A DNA stretch of 64,000 bases from assembly GCF_013376045.1 (NCBI RefSeq), contig NZ_JABMJG010000003.1:372001-436000 (forward strand). Direction: 5' to 3'. The notes beneath the pieces were generated by a model that did not search any database, was not told the origin of the DNA, and saw nothing but the letters and a program-made list of their open reading frames with translations. This document shows positions 17,762 to 26,520 of this stretch, piece by piece. A program made the position numbers and the translations under genes. How positions within the stretch are numbered: the first letter of the stretch is position 1; each line of letters begins with the position of its first letter. This DNA comes from Variovorax sp. SG517. GTDB taxonomy: Bacteria > Pseudomonadota > Gammaproteobacteria > Burkholderiales > Burkholderiaceae_C.

Positions 17762-19177
17762 ATGGCAAAGACCGTCGCCGATGTACTCAAGCTCGTCAAG
17801 GAAAACGAGGTCAAGTTCGTCGACTTCCGCTTCACCGATACCCGCGGCAAAGAGCAGCACGTGACCGTGCCGGTCTCGGCTTTCGACGAAGACAAATTCA
17901 CCTCGGGCCACGCATTCGACGGCTCGTCCATCGCCGGCTGGAAGGGGATCGAAGCTTCGGACATGCAGCTCATGCCCGACCCGAACACCGCCAACATCGA
18001 CCCGTTCTTCGAAGAAACGACGCTGATCCTGACCTGCGACGTGATCGACCCCGCCGACGGCAAGGCCTACGAGCGCGATCCGCGTTCGCTCGCCAAGCGC
18101 GCCGAAGCCTACATGAAGGCATCGGGCCTGGGCGACACCGCCTACTTCGGTCCGGAACCCGAATTCTTCGTGTTCGACGGCGTGCGCTGGAAGAACGACA
18201 TGTCGGGCTGCTTCGTGAAGATCGAATCCGAAGAAGCCTCGTGGAACACCGACAAGGAATACGAGCACGGCAACACCGGCCATCGTCCGGCAGTCAAGGG
18301 CGGCTACTTCCCGGTTCCCCCGGTCGACAGCTTCCAGGACATGCGTTCGGAAATGTGCCTGGTGCTCGAATCGCTCGGCATCCCGGTCGAAGTGCATCAC
18401 CATGAAGTGGCGAACGCCGGCCAGATGGAACTCGGCACCAAGTTCAGCACGCTCGTGCAGCGCGCCGACTGGGTCCAGCTGCAGAAGTACGTGATCCACA
18501 ACGTGGCCCACGCCTACGGCAAGACCGCCACCTTCATGCCCAAGCCCATCGTCGGCGACAACGGCTCCGGCATGCACGTGCACCAGTCGGTCTGGAAGGA
18601 CGGCAAGAACCTGTTCGCCGGCGACGGCTACGCAGGCCTGTCGGACTTCGCCCTGCACTACATCGGCGGCATCATCAAGCACGCACGTGCCCTGAACGCC
18701 ATCACGAACCCCGGCACCAACAGCTACAAGCGCCTGGTGCCCGGCTTCGAAGCCCCGGTGAAGCTGGCCTACTCGGCCAAGAACCGCTCGGCCTCGATCC
18801 GCATCCCGTTCGTGGCCAACCCGAAGGGCCGCCGCGTCGAAGCGCGCTTCCCCGATCCGCTGATGAACCCGTACCTGGGCTTCGCCGCGCTGCTGATGGC
18901 CGGCCTGGACGGCGTGGAAAACAAGATCCATCCGGGCGAAGCCGCCAGCAAGGACCTGTACCACCTGCCGCCGGAAGAAGACGCGCTGATCCCGACCGTC
19001 TGCCACAGCCTCGACCAGGCCCTGGAATACCTGGACAAGGACCGTGCGTTCCTGACCAAGGGCGGCGTGTTCACCGATGCCTACATCGACGCGTACATCG
19101 AACTGAAGATGCAGGAAGTCACGCGCTTCCGCATGGCGACCCATCCGGTCGAGTTCGACATGTACTACTCGTTGTAA
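17762..19177 (+). CDS. glnA: Glutamine synthetase, type I
   Basis: Makes glutamine from glutamate, ammonia and ATP; dodecameric cytosolic enzyme. The 471 residues are the canonical GSI-beta length, starting [17 protein letters not shown] after a CAGGAGAA site. Signatures include [12 protein letters not shown], the ATP/glutamate region [14 protein letters not shown], the loop [17 protein letters not shown], and the adenylylation site Tyr400 in [10 protein letters not shown], so it should be controlled by GlnE. The sigma-54 promoter and NtrC sites upstream, and ntrBC downstream, show nitrogen control. Confidence 0.98.
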   Translation: MAKTVADVLKLVKENEVKFVDFRFTDTRGKEQHVTVPVSAFDEDKFTSGHAFDGSSIAGWKGIEASDMQLMPDPNTANIDPFFEETTLILTCDVIDPADGKAYERDPRSLAKRAEAYMKASGLGDTAYFGPEPEFFVFDGVRWKNDMSGCFVKIESEEASWNTDKEYEHGNTGHRPAVKGGYFPVPPVDSFQDMRSEMCLVLESLGIPVEVHHHEVANAGQMELGTKFSTLVQRADWVQLQKYVIHNVAHAYGKTATFMPKPIVGDNGSGMHVHQSVWKDGKNLFAGDGYAGLSDFALHYIGGIIKHARALNAITNPGTNSYKRLVPGFEAPVKLAYSAKNRSASIRIPFVANPKGRRVEARFPDPLMNPYLGFAALLMAGLDGVENKIHPGEAASKDLYHLPPEEDALIPTVCHSLDQALEYLDKDRAFLTKGGVFTDAYIDAYIELKMQEVTRFRMATHPVEFDMYYSL

Positions 19178-19182
19178 TTGGC

Positions 19183-19240
19183 TCGCCCCCCAGGCTTCGC
19201 GCACTTCGTGTCGCTTCGCCAGCCCCCTACCGGGGGGCGA
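19183..19240. repeat. GC-rich intergenic inverted repeat of Comamonadaceae type
   Basis: Nine-base arms TCGCCCCCC (19183-19191) and GGGGGGCGA (19232-19240) enclose a segment reading AGGCTTCGCGCACTTCGTG followed by TCGCTTCGCC. I recall this kind of element as a dispersed intergenic repeat in Variovorax and relatives; only one copy is in this window. It starts six bases after the glnA stop and could fold in the glnA mRNA 3' end. Confidence 0.6.
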
Positions 19241-19319
19241 TACCTGCGACCCGGCAGAGCCGGTTCCGCGGTATCTCCCGGGAAGAGGTTTTTGGGGCTT
19301 GTAGGCCTGATGGGTTACG

Positions 19320-19344
19320 AAGGACGGCTGGGCCGTCCTTTTTC
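19320..19344 (+). terminator. Intrinsic terminator between glnA and the ntrBC cluster
   Basis: Arms AAGGACGGC and GCCGTCCTT, loop TGG, then five T. It would end glnA transcription before the exported-protein gene, so ntrBC may need its own promoter or read-through. Confidence 0.88.
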
Positions 19345-19423
19345 TTTGGGATGGAACATCTGGTCACTTTTGCCGTCGAATTGCACGAAAATGCCCCTTT
19401 GTCGCCGCTTCCCACCGATACAC

Positions 19424-19936
19424 ATGAAGACAGCTTCCCTCATCTTTCTGGCCGGTTCACTGATCGCGCTGCCGGCGCTCGCGCAGGAGCGTGTCTGGCG
19501 TTGCGGCAACGAGTACACGAACAATTCCACCGTCGCGCAGCAGAAGGGCTGCAAGATCATGGAAGGCGGCAACGTCACGGTCGTGCAGGGCACGCGGGCG
19601 TCGGGTGGCGGTTCCGCTTCTTCCCCGTCGGGCGGTTCGTCCGCCGCGCGTTCGCCGGCGGGCAGTCCGAGGGTGGAAGGCGTTGACCAGCGTGCCCGCG
19701 ACGGCGAGGCGCGATCGGTGCTCGAGGCCGAGCTCAAGAAGGCCGAGGCGCGCCAGGCCGAGCTGCAGAAGGAATACAACAACGGCGAGCCCGAGAAGCA
19801 GGGCAGCGAAGGCCGCAACTACCAGAAGTACTTGGACCGCGTCGCCGAGATGAAGGCCGAGCTGGCGCGCAACGAGAGCGACATCGCCGGCATCCGCCGC
19901 GAGATCGCCCGGCTGCCGGCCAAGCAGCCCCAGTAA
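19424..19936 (+). CDS. Small exported protein with DUF4124-like start and coiled coil
   Basis: Exported protein of 170 residues. The signal peptide is MKTASLIFLAGSLIALPALA with cleavage before QERVW. The mature N-terminus has VWRCGNEYTNN and a second Cys (KGCKIM), reminiscent of short DUF4124-type domains. A Ser/Gly-rich linker (residues about 60-85) leads to a helical, probably coiled-coil C-terminus (VLEAELKKAEARQAELQKEY). It lies between glnA and ntrB, six bases before ntrB, so is likely co-transcribed with ntrBC; no role in nitrogen control is known to me. Confidence 0.72.
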   Translation: MKTASLIFLAGSLIALPALAQERVWRCGNEYTNNSTVAQQKGCKIMEGGNVTVVQGTRASGGGSASSPSGGSSAARSPAGSPRVEGVDQRARDGEARSVLEAELKKAEARQAELQKEYNNGEPEKQGSEGRNYQKYLDRVAEMKAELARNESDIAGIRREIARLPAKQPQ

Positions 19937-19942
19937 GACGCC

Positions 19943-21022
19943 ATGGTGTTCGGTAAGAAGGCGGCCGGCGCCAATTCGCGCTTTCAGTCCTTCGACCTGC
20001 TGTCCACGATGATCGCCGTGGTCAACAGCAACGGCTCCGTGCTGTTCGCCAACGCAGGCCTCGAAGACGCACTGGGCACCTCGCGCCGCACGCTCGAGGG
20101 CTCGCAGTTCGGCGCATGTTTCCATGAGCCGCAGGTGCTGCGCACGGCCATCGACGGCGCCAGCAGCAACGACTTCGCCACGCTGCGCTACGAGGCGTTC
20201 CTGCGCCGCGTGAACCACGAGCTGATGCCGGTGCAGGTCACGCTCGCCCACGGCGAGAAGAAGGGCGAGCTCATCATCGAGATGTCGCCGCTCGAGCAGC
20301 AGGTGCGGCAGGACCGCGAGGAGCGGCTCATCGACCAGGCGCAGGCGAACAAGGAACTCATCCGCAACCTCGCGCACGAAATCAAGAACCCGCTGGGCGG
20401 CATCCGCGGCGCGGCGCAGCTGCTGCAGATGGAGGTCGAGTCGCGCGACCTCATCGAATACACCCAGGTCATCATCCACGAGGCCGACCGGCTTCAGACG
20501 CTAGTCGACCGTCTACTGGCACCGCACCGCCGCCCGCACGTGGTGGGCGACGTCAACATCCACGAAGTCTGCGAGCGCGTGCGCTCGGTCATCCTCGCGG
20601 AGTTTCCGCGCGACCTGCACATCGAGCGCGACTTCGACGTCTCCATTCCCGAGTTCCGCGGCGACCGCGAGCAGCTCATCCAGGCCACGCTGAACATCGC
20701 GCACAACGCGGCGCAGGCGCTGGCCGAGCGCCGCGCGGCGGGCGACGCGCAGATCACTTTCAAGACGCGGGTGGCCCGTCAGGTGATCTTCAACAAGCAG
20801 TGGTATCGACTGGCACTGGAATTGCATGTAATCGACAATGGACCGGGTGTGCCGGACACGATCAAGGACCGCATCTTCTATCCGCTCGTATCGGGCAGGG
20901 AAGGCGGGACAGGGCTGGGATTGACGCTCGCACAAACTTTTGTGCAACAGCATCACGGCGTGATCGAGTGCGACAGCGTCCCGGGCCGAACCGATTTCAA
21001 GATATTGATACCGCTGCCCTAG
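19943..21022 (+). CDS. ntrB: Nitrogen regulation sensor histidine kinase NtrB
   Basis: Cytosolic kinase/phosphatase of NtrC that responds to PII (GlnB). The 359 residues are the usual length. A PAS domain covers about residues 16-110, the H-box NLAHEIKNPLGGIRGAA has His145, and the ATPase domain shows NIAHNAAQAL (N box), VIDNGPGVPD (G1) and GGTGLGLTLAQ (G2). No membrane segment, as expected. Precedes ntrC by 27 bases; together with glnA this is the classic Ntr locus. Confidence 0.95.
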   Translation: MVFGKKAAGANSRFQSFDLLSTMIAVVNSNGSVLFANAGLEDALGTSRRTLEGSQFGACFHEPQVLRTAIDGASSNDFATLRYEAFLRRVNHELMPVQVTLAHGEKKGELIIEMSPLEQQVRQDREERLIDQAQANKELIRNLAHEIKNPLGGIRGAAQLLQMEVESRDLIEYTQVIIHEADRLQTLVDRLLAPHRRPHVVGDVNIHEVCERVRSVILAEFPRDLHIERDFDVSIPEFRGDREQLIQATLNIAHNAAQALAERRAAGDAQITFKTRVARQVIFNKQWYRLALELHVIDNGPGVPDTIKDRIFYPLVSGREGGTGLGLTLAQTFVQQHHGVIECDSVPGRTDFKILIPLP

Positions 21023-21049
21023 CGCAGCCACCGGCAACAGAGGAGATGC

Positions 21050-22594
21050 ATGAAGCCGATCTGGATAGTTGATGACGACCAATCGATTCGCTTCGTGCTC
21101 GAGAAGGCTCTGCTGCGCGAAGACCTGCCCACGCGCAGTTTCACCAACACGCGCGAGGTGCTCGCAGCACTCGAACAGGCCGCCGACGACGACCAACTCG
21201 CACCTCAGGTCCTGGTGAGCGACATCCGCATGCCCGGCGGTTCCGGACTCGACCTGCTCGACAAGATCAAGGCCATGCACCCGGGCCTGCCCGTCATCAT
21301 CATGACGGCGTTCTCCGACCTCGACAGCGCCGTCTCGGCCTTCCAGGGCGGTGCCTTCGAATACCTGCCCAAGCCCTTCGACCTGCCGCGCGCGGTCGAG
21401 CTCATCCGCCGCGCGGTCGACGAAAGCCAGCGCGAGGAAGTGGCCGAGGAGCGCATGGTCGCCGCGCCCGAGATGCTGGGCCAGGCGCCCGCCATGCAGG
21501 ACGTGTTTCGCGCGATCGGCCGGCTTTCGCAGAGCAACGTCACGGTGCTCATCACCGGCGAGTCGGGTTCGGGCAAGGAGCTGGTGGCACGCGCGCTGCA
21601 CAAGCACTCGCCGCGCGCCAATGGGCCCTTCGTGGCCATCAACACGGCCGCCATTCCGAAGGACCTGCTGGAAAGCGAACTCTTCGGCCATGAGCGCGGC
21701 GCCTTCACCGGTGCACAGACCATGCGCCGCGGCCGCTTCGAGCAGGCCGAGGGCGGCACGCTCTTCCTCGACGAAATCGGCGACATGCCCTTCGACCTGC
21801 AGACGCGCCTGCTGCGCGTGCTGAGCGACGGCCATTTCTACCGCGTGGGCGGCCACAACTCGGTGAAGGCCAACGTGCGCGTCATTGCGGCGACCCACCA
21901 GGACCTGGAGCAGCGCGTGAAGCTCGGCGGCTTCCGCGAAGACTTGTTCCACCGCCTCAACGTGATCCGCCTGCGTCTGCCGGCCCTGCGCGAGCGCGGC
22001 GAAGACGTGCCCGCACTCACCCGCCACTTCCTGCAGGTGAGCGCGCGCCAGCTCGGCGTGGAGCCCAAGCGCATCTCGGATGCCGCATTGGCGAAGCTCG
22101 CGGCATTCAATTTCCCCGGCAACGTGCGCCAGCTGGAGAACATTTGCCACTGGCTTACGGTGATGGCGCCGGCCCAGTTGATCGAGGCGAAGGACCTGCC
22201 GCCGGAGGTGATGGCGGGCGGCAGCGTCGCCGAGGCGCATGCGGTGTCGGAGGCGCCGGCCGCTGCGTCGGCCGTGACGGCACAGCCCGTGTCCTCGTTC
22301 CCGACGTCGGGTGGCGAATCGGTGGCGCCGGCGCATGCCGTTTCCGAGCCTGCCGAGACTCCTGCTCCCGCAACCGGCACCAGCAGCTGGGAAGGCGGCC
22401 TCGAGGCCGAAGCCCAGGCCCTGCTCGCGGCCGGCCGCACCGATGTGTGGGACGTGCTCTCGCGCCGCTTCGAGTCGAGGCTGATCCTCACCGCGCTGGC
22501 CAACACGCGAGGCCGCCGCATAGAGGCTGCCCAGAAGCTCGGCATCGGGCGCAACACCATCACCCGGAAGATCCAGGAACTCGGGATCGAATGA
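21050..22594 (+). CDS. ntrC: Nitrogen regulation response regulator NtrC, sigma-54 activator
   Basis: Activator of sigma-54 promoters including glnA. The 514 residues comprise an N-terminal receiver (phosphoacceptor Asp58 in VLVSDIRMPGG), an AAA+ domain (Walker A GESGSGKE at 170-177, sigma-54 contact loop GAFTGA at 217-222, Walker B TLFLDEIGDMP), an Ala/Pro/Ser-rich linker of about 85 residues that is longer than in E. coli NtrC, and a Fis-type HTH (RRIEAAQKLGIGRNTITRKI) at the end. AGAGGAG precedes the ATG. The linker contains two near repeats of VAEAHAVSEAP/VAPAHAVSEPA. Confidence 0.96.
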   Translation: MKPIWIVDDDQSIRFVLEKALLREDLPTRSFTNTREVLAALEQAADDDQLAPQVLVSDIRMPGGSGLDLLDKIKAMHPGLPVIIMTAFSDLDSAVSAFQGGAFEYLPKPFDLPRAVELIRRAVDESQREEVAEERMVAAPEMLGQAPAMQDVFRAIGRLSQSNVTVLITGESGSGKELVARALHKHSPRANGPFVAINTAAIPKDLLESELFGHERGAFTGAQTMRRGRFEQAEGGTLFLDEIGDMPFDLQTRLLRVLSDGHFYRVGGHNSVKANVRVIAATHQDLEQRVKLGGFREDLFHRLNVIRLRLPALRERGEDVPALTRHFLQVSARQLGVEPKRISDAALAKLAAFNFPGNVRQLENICHWLTVMAPAQLIEAKDLPPEVMAGGSVAEAHAVSEAPAAASAVTAQPVSSFPTSGGESVAPAHAVSEPAETPAPATGTSSWEGGLEAEAQALLAAGRTDVWDVLSRRFESRLILTALANTRGRRIEAAQKLGIGRNTITRKIQELGIE

Positions 22595-22620
22595 AAAAGG
22601 CCCTCTCCGGGCCTTTTTTC
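22595..22620 (+). terminator. Intrinsic terminator after ntrC
   Basis: Arms AAAAGGCCC and GGGCCTTTT, loop TCTCC, T run after. The A/T symmetry means it may also serve the convergent lipoprotein gene ending at 22624. Confidence 0.9.
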
Positions 22621-22623
22621 TTT

Positions 22624-23154
22624 TCAGCGGCTTCTCTGCCCCTGGGTCAGCGAATCGATCTGGAACTTGTCGCTCCTGTCCCAGAGCCAGGTGTCCACGT
22701 AGGTATGGCCGCCCAGCTTGCCCGGGTTGGGCAGGGGAGACGCGGCCTTGATCATCTCCGCGATCATCGGCGCCACCTCCGGCGCGTGGCTCGGCGTGCG
22801 GCTGAAGGTGACGTTGACCACCTTGCCCGTCGCGTCGATGTCGGTCTCGACCACCACCACGGCATACACCAGCGGCGGCAGCTTGCCCTTGTAGATGCGG
22901 CTTGCGTACTTGTTGTAGATGTGGCGCGCGCCGATCTTGCGGTAGGTGCGTACCGCGGGCGTCTGCGCGGTGATGAGCCTTACCGTCGGCACTTCGCGGC
23001 CGTCCGTCGCGGTCTCGCCGGCGGGTGTGGTCGCGGTGCCCTTGTCGCCTTCCTCAGCCTTGTCGGCGGGCTTCAGCAGCGAGCATGCCGCGAGCGACAG
23101 CGCGGCTGCTGCAATCGCCAGGCGGCGGCCGGTCCGAAGGAGCGTCGAGCGCAT
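22624..23154 (-). CDS. Lipoprotein with TonB C-terminal-like region
   Basis: Protein of 176 residues starting at ATG 23154 (MRSTLLRTGRRLAIAAAALS). The lipobox LAAC places a lipidated Cys near residue 24. After an acidic low-complexity stretch, residues about 85-150 (YAVVVVETDIDATGKVVNVTF ... MIAEMIKAASPLPNPGKLG) resemble TonB-type C-terminal domains, which bind periplasmic partners. No transmembrane anchor other than the lipid. Start lies four bases after the xthA stop, so it follows xthA in one transcript. Function unknown. Confidence 0.7.
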   Translation of the reverse strand: MRSTLLRTGRRLAIAAAALSLAACSLLKPADKAEEGDKGTATTPAGETATDGREVPTVRLITAQTPAVRTYRKIGARHIYNKYASRIYKGKLPPLVYAVVVVETDIDATGKVVNVTFSRTPSHAPEVAPMIAEMIKAASPLPNPGKLGGHTYVDTWLWDRSDKFQIDSLTQGQRSR

Positions 23155-23158
23155 GGCG

Positions 23159-23944
23159 TCAGGCACCACGGTCGAGGTCGAGCACCACGGGCGCATGGTC
23201 GCTCGGCTTTTCCCACTTGCGCGGCACGCGGTCGATGACGCAGCCCTTCACGTGCGGCACCAGGGGCTCGCTCACCAGGATGTGGTCGATGCGCAGCCCG
23301 CGGTTCTTCTGGTAGCCCAGCATGCGGTAGTCCCACCACGAATAGCTCTTCTCGGGCTGCTCGAACATGCGGAAGCTGTCCTTCAGGCCCAGGTCGAGCA
23401 GCGCCTTGAAATGGTTGCGCTCCTCGGTCGTGTGGTGGATCGTTTCCTTCAGGCCCACGGGGTCGAAGCTGTCGCGGTCCTCGGGCGTGATGTTGAAGTC
23501 GCCCAGCAGCACGAGGTCGGGGTTGGCCACCAGCTCCTGGCGCAGCGCGTCGCGCAGCGCATCGAGCCACTTCATCTTGTATTCGAACTTGTCGGTGCCC
23601 GGCGCCTGCCCGTTCACGAAGTAGCCGTTGACCACGCGCAGCGGGCCCGAGGGCGTCTCCACCGTGGCCGCGATCACGCGCGACTGGTCGTCGCTGAAGC
23701 CGGTGATGTTCTTCACCACGTCGCGCACCGGCGCGAGGCTCAGGATCGCGACGCCGTTGTAGGTCTTCTGGCCGAACACCGCAGCCTCGTAGCCTGCCGA
23801 CTTGAGCACGTCGAGCGGGAATTTGTCGTCCGTCATCTTGAGCTCCTGCAGGCACAGCACGTCGACCGGGTTGGCAATGAGCCAGTCGAGCACGTGCTGC
23901 AGGCGCGCGGTGAGGGAGTTGACGTTCCAGGTGGCGATTTTCAT
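23159..23944 (-). CDS. xthA: Exodeoxyribonuclease III (AP endonuclease)
   Basis: DNA-repair nuclease cutting at abasic sites and trimming 3' blocking groups after oxidative damage. The 261 residues start at ATG 23944 with MKIATWNVNSLTARLQ. Catalytic motifs: LCLQELKMTDDKF (metal-binding Glu), GDFNITPED, and the C-terminal SDHAPVVLDL with the catalytic His. Upstream in-frame codons are rejected because they lack family similarity. A short lipoprotein gene follows closely; stress-related genes lie upstream. Confidence 0.95.
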   Translation of the reverse strand: MKIATWNVNSLTARLQHVLDWLIANPVDVLCLQELKMTDDKFPLDVLKSAGYEAAVFGQKTYNGVAILSLAPVRDVVKNITGFSDDQSRVIAATVETPSGPLRVVNGYFVNGQAPGTDKFEYKMKWLDALRDALRQELVANPDLVLLGDFNITPEDRDSFDPVGLKETIHHTTEERNHFKALLDLGLKDSFRMFEQPEKSYSWWDYRMLGYQKNRGLRIDHILVSEPLVPHVKGCVIDRVPRKWEKPSDHAPVVLDLDRGA

Positions 23945-24064
23945 GGTTCGCTGTGCTTTGGCGATGGATGCAGAGCGGGGCAGCTTAGCAAAAGCCCGGG
24001 CAACCCTCGTAGCAGGAGGCAACCGGGCTGGCGGGCCGGCGTCGGCCAGGGCCCGCCTGGCCAC

Positions 24065-24511
24065 TCAACCCTGGCCGGCCTCGGGTGCTTCATGCCTGCG
24101 GGCGGGCTGCTCGTGTCCGCGCCTGCGGCGTTCGGCGCGCGTGCGTTCGAGCGTGACGCGGCTTTTCCTGGCCGCGGCTTCGCATCTTTCATGCAGGATC
24201 GTCAATTCCTGGTCGGTGAGCTTCTCGATGCCGATGAATTCATCCTGCGCGTCGGACGAGCGGATGAGTTCGTCGAGCTTGGTCTGCAGCGCCACGCCGT
24301 CGCGGTTCTGGGTGTTCTGAATCAGGAACACCATGAGGAAGGTCACGATGGTGGTGCCGGTATTGATGAGGAGCTGCCAGGTTTCCGAGAAACCGAAGAA
24401 CGGGCCGGCCACGGCCCATGCGATCACCAGGCTCACGCAGGCAAGGAAGGTGATGGGGCTCCCCGCGATATGCGCGATCCTGTTGGCGAAGCGGGCGAAG
24501 ATCTGGTCCAT
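24065..24511 (-). CDS. Low-affinity iron permease-like membrane protein
   Basis: Protein of 148 residues, start ATG 24511 with GGAGAG upstream. It has two membrane segments (FLACVSLVIAWAVAGPFF and TGTTIVTFLMVFLIQNTQ); the NTGTTIVTFLMVFLIQNTQNRD block is the signature of the Fet4-related low-affinity iron permease family as found in bacteria. The C-terminal cytosolic tail is helical and Arg-rich. Many bacterial members are uncharacterised, so iron transport is not established. Lies in a run of stress-type genes. Confidence 0.8.
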   Translation of the reverse strand: MDQIFARFANRIAHIAGSPITFLACVSLVIAWAVAGPFFGFSETWQLLINTGTTIVTFLMVFLIQNTQNRDGVALQTKLDELIRSSDAQDEFIGIEKLTDQELTILHERCEAAARKSRVTLERTRAERRRRGHEQPARRHEAPEAGQG

Positions 24512-24671
24512 TGGGTGAAGCTCTCCTGCCGTGGAGATTGGCCGAAGCCGCGGCGTCCGTGCGTCGGTCATCGCCGCGAGAAGCCTGCAGCAAAGCTTCG
24601 AAGATGCGTCAGCGCGAGCCGGGTGGAGGCCGTTCTCCATCGGCTTCGATCCAGCCGAGCTACCCGACCCC

Positions 24672-25280
24672 TCAAGCCGTCTCGCGGCGCTTGCGCGCCG
24701 GCAAGCCCAGAAGCCCTGTGCGCTGCGCCGCCAGCAGGCCCATGGCGCCGAGTCCGAGCAGCGTGAGCCCCAGGACGTTGCCCGATGCGGCCCGTCCCAT
24801 GTCGAGCGCGATCTCTCCGCTGCGCGGGCCCACGAGCTGCAGGCGGCGCTTGGTCATGCGCATGCCCAGTTCGCCCAGCTGGTCGGCAAGAAGCCGCTCG
24901 GCTTCTGGGATGACGAGCGTTTCCTCGTCGGCCACGTGGTGCATCACGTCGCGCATCAGGTTCGCGACCGTCTCGTCGTAGTCGCGCGCCTCGGGCTCCA
25001 TCTGCCGCAGCAGCTCGATCTGGCGCCGCATCTCCTGGTGCTCTTCCTGCGACTTGGCGATGAGTTCGTTCTGCGTGACCGCGCGCACCGCCGGATAGAA
25101 GATCTCTTCCTCGAGCTGCGCATGGACTTCGAGCGCGGTGCACATGGTGTTGACCAGGCCTTTCTTCACGCGCCTCGGCGCGCTGGCCTTGTACTGGTGG
25201 AAGGTGGAAAGCACGTGCGTGTGATCCAGCCGGATCATGTTCGTCGCGCTCGGGAAAAGTCGGGAAAGAAGTCCGGTCAC
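24672..25280 (-). CDS. Hemerythrin HHE domain protein with C-terminal hydrophobic segment
   Basis: Protein of 202 residues. GTG start at 25280 with GGAGG five bases upstream; an internal ATG at residue 15 is the alternative. The hemerythrin bundle has the ligand motifs DHTHVLSTFHQ, HAQLEEEIFYPA, EEHQEM and HHVADEET, suitable for a non-haem di-iron centre that binds oxygen or nitric oxide. A C-terminal segment (LGLTLLGLGAMGLLA) is hydrophobic and could anchor it to the membrane. A second hemerythrin gene lies 85 bases upstream, suggesting duplication. Confidence 0.85.
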   Translation of the reverse strand: MTGLLSRLFPSATNMIRLDHTHVLSTFHQYKASAPRRVKKGLVNTMCTALEVHAQLEEEIFYPAVRAVTQNELIAKSQEEHQEMRRQIELLRQMEPEARDYDETVANLMRDVMHHVADEETLVIPEAERLLADQLGELGMRMTKRRLQLVGPRSGEIALDMGRAASGNVLGLTLLGLGAMGLLAAQRTGLLGLPARKRRETA

Positions 25281-25365
25281 GAGGGCCTCCAGAACGTCAG
25301 GGCAGCGTGAAGCTGGGTGAATGGACCCGAAGACGCGCGGCCGGCGTCTTCGGGCGCGGGCGAAC

Positions 25366-25857
25366 TCAGGCCGTGGCGCCGAGTTCCTCCATCAGTTCCT
25401 CCTTGCGGGCGGCCAGCTGCTCGCGCATGGCGACCAAGTCCAGCCCCCGGGCGGCGCGCGCCTTCACGAAGATCTCGTTGCGCTCTTCCTTCACGTGGTG
25501 GTCGATGTACTCGCCCAGCACGATCACCTTGGCATCGAACTTGTCGTCGACCTCGGTGGCTTCCTGGATCTGCGCGATCAGGTCCTTGGCGCTCGCGTGC
25601 TCAACCTCGGCTTCGTCGAGCAGGTCCGTTTCCTTGATCGCCTCGCGCAGGGCCGGATAGAAGATCTCTTCCTCGATCTGCGCATGGACGGTGAGCTCCA
25701 TGCAGATCTCGTTGGCGAGCTCGCGCTTCTTCTGCTGCGCCGAAGCGGCGCGCGAATGGGTGAGTTCCTCGTACTCCTTGAACATCTTCTTGACGTTGCG
25801 ATGGTCGGCATCCAGAAGGCTGCAGGCATCGGGTTCGGCGCGTCGGGAAGTTGGCAT
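25366..25857 (-). CDS. Hemerythrin HHE domain protein
   Basis: Soluble protein of 163 residues, start ATG 25857. Ligand motifs: DADHRNVKKMFKEYE, HAQIEEEIFYPAL, VEHASAKDL and HHVKEERNEIF. The centre HAQxEEEIFYPA is shared almost exactly with the neighbouring hemerythrin at 24672-25280, so the pair probably arose by duplication. The C-terminus is a charged helix (MREQLAARKEELMEEL). Likely senses or scavenges oxygen or NO; specific role unknown. Three GGGTTG units in its leader (25876-25901) are spaced 11 and 9 bases. Confidence 0.88.
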   Translation of the reverse strand: MPTSRRAEPDACSLLDADHRNVKKMFKEYEELTHSRAASAQQKKRELANEICMELTVHAQIEEEIFYPALREAIKETDLLDEAEVEHASAKDLIAQIQEATEVDDKFDAKVIVLGEYIDHHVKEERNEIFVKARAARGLDLVAMREQLAARKEELMEELGATA

Positions 25858-26092
25858 CGTGGGCTCCGTTGGTTTGGGTTGATCTTGGGTTGATCGGGTT
25901 GTGGAATGCCGAACGTTGAAGCGGCGATCGGGGCACTCGCGTAGGAAAGCACCGTTTCCGCATAGCAGAGCGGGTGAGACGCGGCAGCGTGGCAACACTC
26001 CGAGGGCGGACGCATTCGACCGCGAGTACCGCGGGCGCCACACCGGCCCGCGATGGGCCGAGCCCGAGCTCACCGGCAAGCAGGCGCTGCCG

Positions 26093-26350
26093 TCACTGGC
26101 GCAGCAGGACTTCGGTGCCGTCCGCGGCCACCATGACGCCCGGCGAACTCTCGTCGACTTCGATGCGCACGCCCATGTGCTTCTCGGGCAGGGTGACCGT
26201 GCGGCCCTGGTTGCCGGTCATCCAGCCGAGGCACTTCAGGTATTCGTCGCGCAGCGCCGGCGACAGCACGAACTTTCGCGGATAGACGTTGTGGTGGGCT
26301 TTCCAGTGCTCGGAGAGCTTCTCGGTCATGGTGAGGTAGAGCGTTGTCAT
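26093..26350 (-). CDS. Small protein, function unknown
   Basis: Protein of 85 residues, MTTLYLTMTEKLSEHWKAHH at the start, no signal peptide or membrane segment. Amphipathic and charged; LKCLGWMTGNQGRTVTLPEK then a beta-rich end. I do not recognise a family. Its ATG overlaps the stop of the 57-residue frame upstream (26347-26350), suggesting translational coupling. It lies next to the hemerythrin genes on the same strand. Confidence 0.6.
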   Translation of the reverse strand: MTTLYLTMTEKLSEHWKAHHNVYPRKFVLSPALRDEYLKCLGWMTGNQGRTVTLPEKHMGVRIEVDESSPGVMVAADGTEVLLRQ

Positions 26351-26520
26351 TTCCCCTGCGGCATCGAGGACTGATCTTGGTCGTCGTCGTGGCGCAACCC
26401 ACGCGGGAAGCCGCGCTGGATCTCTTGCAGTTGCGCGCGCAAAACTATATCGGCGGCTCGACTGCGGCGCGAGCGGGTCCCGGCGAGCACCGGGCTCCAG
26501 ATGTCGGATTCGTCCGACAT
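26347..26520 (-). CDS. Possible 57-residue protein coupled to the next gene
   Basis: Short frame MSDESDIWSPVLAGTRSRRS ... HDDDQDQSSMPQGK, highly polar. In favour: the stop overlaps the start of the 85-residue gene, the usual sign of coupling. Against: no good ribosome-binding site, and its first seven codons coincide with a perfect inverted repeat (26501-26520). Treated as possible only. The frame stays open further upstream. Confidence 0.35.
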   Translation of the reverse strand: MSDESDIWSPVLAGTRSRRSRAADIVLRAQLQEIQRGFPRGLRHDDDQDQSSMPQGK

